A stretch of 64,000 nt of DNA from Pandoraea anapnoica. GTDB lineage: Bacteria > Pseudomonadota > Gammaproteobacteria > Burkholderiales > Burkholderiaceae. The stretch is taken from assembly GCF_902459765.1 (NCBI RefSeq), contig NZ_CABPSP010000003.1, forward strand, positions 62,001 through 126,000. Reading direction: 5' to 3'. The first letter of the stretch is position 1. Each line of letters starts with the position of its first letter. Positions 57,808 through 64,000 of the stretch are shown in pieces. Made by a program: the position numbers and the translations under genes. The notes beneath the pieces were generated by a model. That model was not told where the DNA came from. It saw nothing but the letters and a program-made list of their open reading frames with translations, and ran no database searches.

Positions 57808-60160
57808 ACAAGTCCATACGAATGAAGTCTCGTCGCTGCAGCGCATGATGCGCACGCGACGCAAGCCATTGGCGCTGCTGCTCTCCCTTCCGGGTGTGTG
57901 GTGTTCGCTCGCCGGTGCGCAGGAAATTCCCCCGCCCGATATCGCCAAGAGCGACGGCCTCGTGTTGCGCACGGTGCCGGCGCTCGTCGACAACCCGCTC
58001 TCCAGCGGCGACGACGTGCCGATGTACGTGCGCGGCATGGCCCTCACCGGCCGGACCAACGTGGACGCAACCGTCGATGGCGACGCCGAAGCGCGCAAGT
58101 ACCGCTCGTTTGTGAAGGGCGACCGCCTGACGTACGACCAGGACACGGACGAAGTGGTGGCGCACGGTAACGCGCGTCTGTCGCAGGGCGGCAACATGTT
58201 CATCGGCCCCGAAGCCCATATGTATACGGGGGCGGGCGATGGCTACATGCTCACGCCGACCTACCGGCTCGTGTCGGGCGGCGGCGGCAAGTCGGAGCGC
58301 GCCGACATCGAAGCCAACAATGTCGTGACGCTGCAACGCGGCACGTATTCCGGCTGCGCGACCTGCGCGGAAGACGGCAAGACGCCTGCGTGGTACATCA
58401 AGGCGACCGAATTCGAGTTCGATCAGGAGCAGCAGGAAGGCACGGCGTACAACGGCATTCTGTTCTTCCAGGGCGTGCCGATTCTCGCCAGCCCGTACAT
58501 GTCGTTCCCGACGTCCAACGAACGCCGCTCTGGCTTTCTGGCACCGACGTTTACGCAGTCGAGCCGTACCGGCTTCGAACTCGCCACGCCGTACTACTTC
58601 AACATCGCCCCGAACCGCGATCTGACGATCACACCGCGCTTCATGACCAAGCGCGGCGTGATGGGCGTTGCCGACTTCCGCTACCTGGAACCGACCTACT
58701 CGGGCTTGTTCCATATCGAGTATTTGCCGAAGGATCGTGTCACAGGCGACGCACGTTACACGTTCACCTGGCAGCACAGTCAGGCGCTCGGCTATGGCGT
58801 GAACGGCTACGTGAATTTCTCGAAGGTTTCGGACGATACCTATCCGGATGACTTCGGCACCGGCACGAACTTTCAGACGGGTGTGCAGCGTGTGTACAAC
58901 CGCGAGGCAGGCCTGACCTGGAGTCGCGGGGACTGGTCGTTCCTTGCGCGTGTGCTGAAATATCAAACGCTCGCCCCCAGTTCGCCGCAGTACGAATCTG
59001 TGCCCGAACTGTCGGCGACGTACAACAAACTGGATTTTCACGGCTTCGATTTTTCGATGCCGATCCGGTATAACCGGTTTCAGATCGCTTCCTGGACGGG
59101 GCAGCCGAATGGCGAGCGCATATACGCGCAGCCGACGTTGAGCTACCCAATTTTGACACCGGGGTACTTCATTGTCCCTAAGGTCATTTTCAACGCTGCT
59201 TCGTATAACGTCGATTATCCGAGCGGCTCGACGCTGCATTCATCGACGACACGAACGTTGCCTACGGTCAGTCTCGATACCGGGCTGACGTTCGAACGAC
59301 CGTTGACGCTGTTCGGTTCAGCGATGAAGCAGACGCTGGAACCCCGTCTGTTCTACGTCTATACGCCGTACCGCGATCAAAGCTCGATTCCGATTTTCGA
59401 CAGCGCAACGGCTGACTTCAACCTTGCAGAGATCTTCAGCGAGAATTCGTTCATCGGTGTTGACCGGATTCAGGATGCCAATCGCGTCACGGCCGCACTC
59501 ACATCCCGCCTGATCGACGCCGAGACGGGCATAGAGCGTGCGCGCGTCTGGTATGCCCAACGCTATAACATTCAGCAATCGCGTGTGACGATGCCGGGTG
59601 GGGTGCCGGAGGACGCGGGCGTTTCCGATTTCCTCGTGGGTGGTTCGGCCTTGCTCTACCGGAGCATCACGTTCAGCACCGCGGTGCAGTACAGCCCGAG
59701 CACGTCGCAGTTCAACCGGTCGGACGTCGGTGTGACATGGCGCCCGGGCGAGCGCAGGGTGTTCAACGTGTACTACCGTTACCTGCGCAATCCGCCGCCG
59801 GTCGTGGGACAAAGTGCGTTGACCGTTACGCCGATCAACCAGATCGAACTTTCGGGTCAGTGGCCGATCACACCGCGACTCGGCATTGTGGGGCGTCTGA
59901 ACTACAGCATTACGGACAAGACGTTCGTCGATGCCCTGGCGGGTTTCGAGTATGATGCCGACTGCTGGGCCTTCCGGATTGGGCTCCAGCGCTATGCGAC
60001 CAACGCCACCACGACAACTTCGCGGGTCTTCGCGCAGTTGGAGCTGAAGGGCTTGACCAAGTCGAGCAACAGCGCCACAGAAGCCTTCAAGGTCGGGGTG
60101 CCGGGCTACCAGCCGCCGCCGACGAACCAGATTCCTTCTCGATTCAGCAACTATGAATGA
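57797..60160 (+). CDS. lptD: LPS-assembly protein LptD
   Basis: The product has 787 residues from ATG 57797. A signal peptide seems to begin at Met17 (RTRRKPLALLLSLPGVWCSL, then AGAQ), so ATG 57845 or 57848 may be the true start. The N-terminal periplasmic OstA domain is followed by the C-terminal 26-strand barrel. Cysteines are visible in GCATCAEDG and DADCWAFR, the usual sites of the inter-domain disulfides, although the second is single here. LptD, with LptE, places LPS on the cell surface. surA overlaps its end by 8 bp. Confidence 0.92.
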   Translation: MPDKQVHTNEVSSLQRMMRTRRKPLALLLSLPGVWCSLAGAQEIPPPDIAKSDGLVLRTVPALVDNPLSSGDDVPMYVRGMALTGRTNVDATVDGDAEARKYRSFVKGDRLTYDQDTDEVVAHGNARLSQGGNMFIGPEAHMYTGAGDGYMLTPTYRLVSGGGGKSERADIEANNVVTLQRGTYSGCATCAEDGKTPAWYIKATEFEFDQEQQEGTAYNGILFFQGVPILASPYMSFPTSNERRSGFLAPTFTQSSRTGFELATPYYFNIAPNRDLTITPRFMTKRGVMGVADFRYLEPTYSGLFHIEYLPKDRVTGDARYTFTWQHSQALGYGVNGYVNFSKVSDDTYPDDFGTGTNFQTGVQRVYNREAGLTWSRGDWSFLARVLKYQTLAPSSPQYESVPELSATYNKLDFHGFDFSMPIRYNRFQIASWTGQPNGERIYAQPTLSYPILTPGYFIVPKVIFNAASYNVDYPSGSTLHSSTTRTLPTVSLDTGLTFERPLTLFGSAMKQTLEPRLFYVYTPYRDQSSIPIFDSATADFNLAEIFSENSFIGVDRIQDANRVTAALTSRLIDAETGIERARVWYAQRYNIQQSRVTMPGGVPEDAGVSDFLVGGSALLYRSITFSTAVQYSPSTSQFNRSDVGVTWRPGERRVFNVYYRYLRNPPPVVGQSALTVTPINQIELSGQWPITPRLGIVGRLNYSITDKTFVDALAGFEYDADCWAFRIGLQRYATNATTTTSRVFAQLELKGLTKSSNSATEAFKVGVPGYQPPPTNQIPSRFSNYE

Positions 60161-61520
60161 CATGTTTGTGAAGCGTGCCTCGCTGCTGGCGGGCCTGTGT
60201 CTTGCCGCCGGGGTGGCGGTTGCGCAGCCGGCGCCGGTCAGCGCCAAAGCCGCAGGTGCACCCGCGTCGTCCGCACGCGCCGTCGATTCCATCGTCGCCG
60301 TGGTCAACGACAGCGTGATCACCCGCAAGGAGCTCGACACGCGTATCGAGGAGGCCAAGCATCAACTGACGCTCTCCAAACGCCCGATTCCGGACGCCGA
60401 TCTGTTGCAGCGCCAGGTGCTCGAACAGATGATCGTCACGCAGGTGCAGCTTCAGCGCGCCAAAGAAGGCGGCATTGTCGTGAAGGACGCCGACGTCGAA
60501 CAGGCCTTGCAGCGCATCGCCGCCGACAACAGGCTGAGCGTCGATCAGTACAAAGCGCGTCTGGCCCAGGCCGGCGTGCCGTGGGACGCTTTCCGCAAGG
60601 AAGTGCGCGAGCAGATCATCATGGCGCGCCTGCGCGACCGCGAAGTCGACAGCCAGGTTCAGGTGAGCGACTCGGAAATCAACGCATACCTCGCCGCGCA
60701 GCGTGGCGCCAATGCCGCGCCGGCGGAGACGGAATACCGCCTGAGCGAGATTCTCGTGAAATTGCCGGACGGCGCGACGCCGGACCAGGTCAGCGCAGCG
60801 CAGAAGAAGGCGACCGAAGCGCTGGACAAGGCGAAGGCCGGTGGTGATTTCGCAGCGTTGGCAAAGCAGTATTCGGATGCTTCCGATGCCGCCAGCGGTG
60901 GCGACATGGGCTTCCGCATTCCCGAACGTATTCCCGATCTGTATCTCAATCAGGTGCAGAAGCTGCAAGCGGGCACCGTTGTGCCGCAAGTGCTTCGCAG
61001 CAGCAACGGTTTTCATGTCATCAAACTGGTCGAGACGCGCAAGCAGGGCGGCGATCAGGGCATGACCGTGCCGCAGATCCACGCACGTCACATCCTGATT
61101 CGCGTGGGCGATGGTGTCTCGGAAGCGCAGGCACGTCAGAAGCTGCTCGACATCAAGGCGCAAATCGAAGCGGGCAAGGGCGACTTTGCTGACTTCGCGC
61201 GTCAGGTGTCAGTGGACGGCTCCGCCTCGCAAGGTGGCGATCTCGGCTGGATTTCGCCGGGCGAGACGGTTCCCGCATTCGAGCGTGCGATGTCCGAACT
61301 CAAGGACGGTCAGATCAGCGACCCGGTGCGTTCGGAATATGGCTATCACCTGATTCAGGTGCTGGGCCATCGCGAGTCGCAGGTCTCGGGCGATCAGGAA
61401 CGTAACCTCGCCATGCAGGAACTGCGCGGCCGCAAGGCCGAACAGCAGTACCGCGATTGGTTGCAGCAACTGCGTGACAGTGCTTACGTCGACTACCGCC
61501 TGAGCAACGCGCAGCAGTGA
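60153..61520 (+). CDS. surA: Periplasmic chaperone and peptidyl-prolyl isomerase SurA
   Basis: The product has 455 residues. The signal peptide is [22 protein letters not shown]. The N-terminal chaperone domain includes [21 protein letters not shown]. Two PPIC domains follow ([13 protein letters not shown] and [19 protein letters not shown]). SurA carries unfolded outer-membrane proteins, including LptD, across the periplasm. Its ATG overlaps lptD by 8 bp, so the two are co-transcribed. pdxA starts at its stop. Confidence 0.95.
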   Translation: MNDMFVKRASLLAGLCLAAGVAVAQPAPVSAKAAGAPASSARAVDSIVAVVNDSVITRKELDTRIEEAKHQLTLSKRPIPDADLLQRQVLEQMIVTQVQLQRAKEGGIVVKDADVEQALQRIAADNRLSVDQYKARLAQAGVPWDAFRKEVREQIIMARLRDREVDSQVQVSDSEINAYLAAQRGANAAPAETEYRLSEILVKLPDGATPDQVSAAQKKATEALDKAKAGGDFAALAKQYSDASDAASGGDMGFRIPERIPDLYLNQVQKLQAGTVVPQVLRSSNGFHVIKLVETRKQGGDQGMTVPQIHARHILIRVGDGVSEAQARQKLLDIKAQIEAGKGDFADFARQVSVDGSASQGGDLGWISPGETVPAFERAMSELKDGQISDPVRSEYGYHLIQVLGHRESQVSGDQERNLAMQELRGRKAEQQYRDWLQQLRDSAYVDYRLSNAQQ

Positions 61521-62629
61521 GCATGATGTCCGACCGGTCCTTCGTCCTCGCCATCACCACCGGTGAACCGGCGGGGGTCGGGCCGGAATTGACGGTGCAG
61601 GCACTGGTGAAGTGCCTCGCCGCACCGGCGGTGGCTTCTATCACCGCTTCCTCCGCATATTCCCCCGATCCCTCGCTAGCCAATTGCCGCTTCGCTGTGC
61701 TCGGCGATGCGTCGCTGCTTGCCGCACGCGCGCAAGCCGTCGGGCTGGGCGACGCCTGGCAGGCGCTGCTCGGTAGCGGACGCGTACACGTTTCGCACCA
61801 TCCGCTCGCTGCCGCCGTGACGCCGGGACAGCTCGATGCCGCCAACGGCCGCTACGTGCTGGCGCTGCTGGACGATGCCATCGACGGTGCCATGGCGGGT
61901 GCGTATGACGCGATCGTGACCGCGCCGTTGCAGAAGAGCACGATCAACGATTGCGGCGTGGCGTTCACCGGACACACCGAGTATCTGGCCGAGCGCACGG
62001 GCACGCCGCGTGTCGTGATGATGCTCGCTGGCGGTGGGCTGCGTGTGGCGCTCGCCACCACGCACTTGCCGCTCGCGCAGGTGCCCGGCGCAATTCGTCG
62101 CGACGATCTGCTGCAAACGCTCATCATCCTCAATCAGGATCTGATGCGTCACTTCGGGGTGACACGCCCGCGTATTCTCGTGACGGGGCTCAACCCGCAC
62201 GCCGGTGAATCCGGCTATCTCGGGCGCGAGGAGATCGACGTCATCACGCCCGCACTCGACGACGCGCGCGCTGCCGGTATCGATGCACGCGGTCCCTATC
62301 CCGCCGACACGCTGTTTCAGCCCCGTCATCTCGAAGGCGCCGATGCGGTGCTCGCGATGTACCACGATCAGGGCTTGCCGGTGCTCAAATACGCGAGCTT
62401 CGGCGCGGGCGTGAACATCACGCTGGGGCTACCGATCGTCCGGACGTCGGTCGATCACGGTACCGCGCTCGACCTCGCGGGCACGGGGCAAGCCGAGAGC
62501 GGCAGCCTGCTCGAAGCGCTGCGCACCGCGGCGACGATGGCGGCGAACGCTGCGTTACATGCGTCGACAGCCGCACAATTGACCGCCGGCGCGAGCGTCG
62601 ATCCGCACGCCACGCCGCCGCGTTCCTAA
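61517..62629 (+). CDS. pdxA: 4-hydroxythreonine-4-phosphate dehydrogenase
   Basis: The product has 370 residues from GTG 61517, or 368 and 367 from ATG 61523 and 61526, which are likely better starts. Motifs are [46 protein letters not shown] and [25 protein letters not shown]. It works in the DXP-dependent pathway of pyridoxal phosphate synthesis. Residues from about 38 to 55 ([19 protein letters not shown]) look like an insertion compared with typical PdxA. It overlaps the surA stop by 4 bp and precedes rsmA by 10 bp. Confidence 0.94.
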   Translation: MSMMSDRSFVLAITTGEPAGVGPELTVQALVKCLAAPAVASITASSAYSPDPSLANCRFAVLGDASLLAARAQAVGLGDAWQALLGSGRVHVSHHPLAAAVTPGQLDAANGRYVLALLDDAIDGAMAGAYDAIVTAPLQKSTINDCGVAFTGHTEYLAERTGTPRVVMMLAGGGLRVALATTHLPLAQVPGAIRRDDLLQTLIILNQDLMRHFGVTRPRILVTGLNPHAGESGYLGREEIDVITPALDDARAAGIDARGPYPADTLFQPRHLEGADAVLAMYHDQGLPVLKYASFGAGVNITLGLPIVRTSVDHGTALDLAGTGQAESGSLLEALRTAATMAANAALHASTAAQLTAGASVDPHATPPRS

Positions 62630-62639
62630 GGAATTTCAC

Positions 62640-63473
62640 ATGAGTAGCGCATCGAAGCGCACGGGCGTCCAACAGGGCCACGTGGCGCGCAAACGTTTTG
62701 GTCAGAACTTTCTCGTCGACATGGGCGTGATCGATTCGATCATCAGCGCCATTTCGCCGCGTACCGACGATCTGATGGTCGAAATCGGTCCGGGTCTTGG
62801 CGCACTGACGACACCGCTCACCGAGTGGCTGGCGCATTTGCACGTGGTCGAACTCGACCGCGATCTGGTCGTGCGTCTGACGCGCAAGTTCGGCGAGCGC
62901 GTGAGCGTTCACGCTGGCGACGCCCTCGACTTCGATTTCGGTTCGCTCGTCCCGGAAGATCGTCGCGACGAAGCGCCGCTACGCATTGTCGGCAACCTGC
63001 CGTACAACATCTCCAGCCCACTGTTGTTCCATCTGATGCGCTACGCCGCGCTCGTGCGCGACCAGCACTTCATGTTGCAGGACGAAGTGGTCGAGCGCAT
63101 GGTGGCTCCGGCGGGTTCAAGCAACTACAGCCGCCTGTCGGTCATGCTTCAGTACCGCTACTGGATGGACAAGGTGCTGCATGTGCCGCCGGACGCCTTC
63201 AATCCGCCGCCGAAAGTCGATTCCGCTGTCGTCCGGATGATTCCGCGCGCCGTGGCCGATCTGCCGCAGGTCGATCTCGACGTGTTCGAAGCGGTGGTGG
63301 CACAGGCGTTTTCGCAGCGTCGCAAGATGCTGCGCAACACGTTGCACAGCTACCGCGATCGTGTCGATTTCGACGCGCTCGGCTTCGACCTCACGCGTCG
63401 TGCCGAAGATGTGCCGGTCGACGAATACGTGAACCTGTCGCGCGCGATCAGCGGCGTCGGTTCACAAGGCTGA
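62640..63473 (+). CDS. rsmA: 16S rRNA dimethyladenosine transferase
   Basis: The product has 277 residues. The start is [26 protein letters not shown], then [14 protein letters not shown] for SAM binding. The catalytic [18 protein letters not shown] follows. It dimethylates A1518 and A1519 of 16S rRNA and its loss gives kasugamycin resistance. It ends the lptD-surA-pdxA-rsmA run. A GGAATTTCAC ribosome site precedes ATG 62640. Its last 26 bp overlap the convergent transporter gene. Confidence 0.96.
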   Translation: MSSASKRTGVQQGHVARKRFGQNFLVDMGVIDSIISAISPRTDDLMVEIGPGLGALTTPLTEWLAHLHVVELDRDLVVRLTRKFGERVSVHAGDALDFDFGSLVPEDRRDEAPLRIVGNLPYNISSPLLFHLMRYAALVRDQHFMLQDEVVERMVAPAGSSNYSRLSVMLQYRYWMDKVLHVPPDAFNPPPKVDSAVVRMIPRAVADLPQVDLDVFEAVVAQAFSQRRKMLRNTLHSYRDRVDFDALGFDLTRRAEDVPVDEYVNLSRAISGVGSQG

Positions 63474-64000
63474 TCCCGGCGAAGACGAGGACGACGGCGC
63501 AGCCAAAGCGCCAACCGACCGATTCGCCGAGAATCAGCACGCCGAACGTCACGCCGAACAGCGGACTGAGGAACGAGAAGGACGCAAGCCGGGCGGCGCT
63601 GTAGCGCGTTAGCAACCAGAACCAGATCAGGTAGCTCGCGAAGGCCACACCGATGGATTGATAGACGAGGCTGATCCAGATGGTCGACGTCATTGGCCCG
63701 ATTTGCACATTACCCGTCGCGAGCGCCAGCGCGCACAGCAGCACCGCCGAGACGGCCAACTGGTACAGCAATGTCTTCGACGGCGCGGCGCTCGCCAGAC
63801 GCGAGGCCCGCACGACGACCGTCGTCATCCCCCAGAAGATACCGGCCAGAATGGCCAGCAGATCGCCGGGCCACGTGGTGGCGAGATCTGTACCACTGCC
63901 GTCCGAGAACGCCACGGCGATACCGCAAAATGCGATGGCCATGCCGAGCCATTGCATGGGCCGCAGCCGCTCGCTGGGCACCGTCCAGTGCAGTCCGATG
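63448..64000 (-). CDS. DMT/EamA-family transporter, 3' part
   Basis: The 5' end lies beyond the right edge, because the frame is open to 64000 ([17 protein letters not shown] at the edge). At least five hydrophobic helices are visible, including [34 protein letters not shown] and [16 protein letters not shown]. The pattern matches EamA transporters, exporters of metabolites such as amino acids. The substrate is unknown. The gene is convergent with rsmA and overlaps it by 26 bp at 63448-63473. Confidence 0.85.
   Translation of the reverse strand, partial: IGLHWTVPSERLRPMQWLGMAIAFCGIAVAFSDGSGTDLATTWPGDLLAILAGIFWGMTTVVVRASRLASAAPSKTLLYQLAVSAVLLCALALATGNVQIGPMTSTIWISLVYQSIGVAFASYLIWFWLLTRYSAARLASFSFLSPLFGVTFGVLILGESVGWRFGCAVVLVFAGISLVNRRR

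Overview
The window is a 64 kb chromosomal segment of a GC-rich betaproteobacterium. Gene content and order point to Burkholderiaceae, and Pandoraea or a close relative is my best guess. The supporting linkages are nrdB followed by a Lys/Ala/Pro histone H1-like gene, aroQ-accB-accC-prmA, divergent fur/bamE, leuS-lptE-holA-proA, dusB-fis-purH, and divergent amgK-murU against lptD-surA-pdxA-rsmA. The genus call is inference from gene order and protein style. No rRNA, tRNA, CRISPR array, insertion sequence, phage or integrative element was recognised. Most of the window is core housekeeping chromosome, and both edges cut through genes.

Layout. 1-1.7 kb: the 3' end of nrdB, a mostly empty stretch, and the histone-like gene. 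1.7-8.4 kb, minus strand: aroQ, accB, accC, prmA, a zinc-ribbon membrane protein, tpx, a pfkB-family kinase and a glycine-zipper lipoprotein. 8.5-9.8 kb, minus strand: a TlpA-like thioredoxin and a conserved hypothetical. 9.9-17.9 kb, plus strand: mpl, a YqiA-like esterase, an RNB exoribonuclease, a TonB-like protein, lpxO, aroE and mtgA. 18-23.2 kb: mscS-type channel, corA, pyrF, pncC/cinA-C, pgpA and thiL. 23.5-27.2 kb: maeB, then a secreted guanyl-specific ribonuclease followed by a barstar-type inhibitor. 27.3-30.4 kb, minus strand: yidB-like, rsmE, a VOC protein and a speE-like gene. 30.5-33.7 kb: tkt and gap. 33.7-35.2 kb, minus strand: an orphan Wzz-type protein and fur. 35.3-42.9 kb, plus strand: bamE, dapB, leuS, lptE, holA, proA. 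42.9-49.9 kb: a HutD/Ves protein, an AraC regulator, a two-subunit molybdenum hydroxylase with its XdhC factor, and a porin. 50-57.6 kb, minus strand: purH, fis, dusB, a UbiH-family hydroxylase, pepP, murU, amgK. 57.8-64 kb: lptD, surA, pdxA, rsmA and the 3' part of a DMT transporter.

Themes. Envelope biogenesis dominates: LptD, LptE, SurA, BamE, LpxO, a porin, MtgA, and two peptidoglycan recycling routes (Mpl, and AmgK/MurU). Central metabolism includes biotin-dependent carboxylase subunits, shikimate enzymes, tkt/gap and malic enzyme. The accessory islands most worth a second look are the ribonuclease/barstar pair, the molybdenum hydroxylase cluster, the lone Wzz gene and the histone-like repeat gene. 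I found no convincing wholly novel system.

All calls come from reading the sequence and from remembered family motifs. No database search was run.
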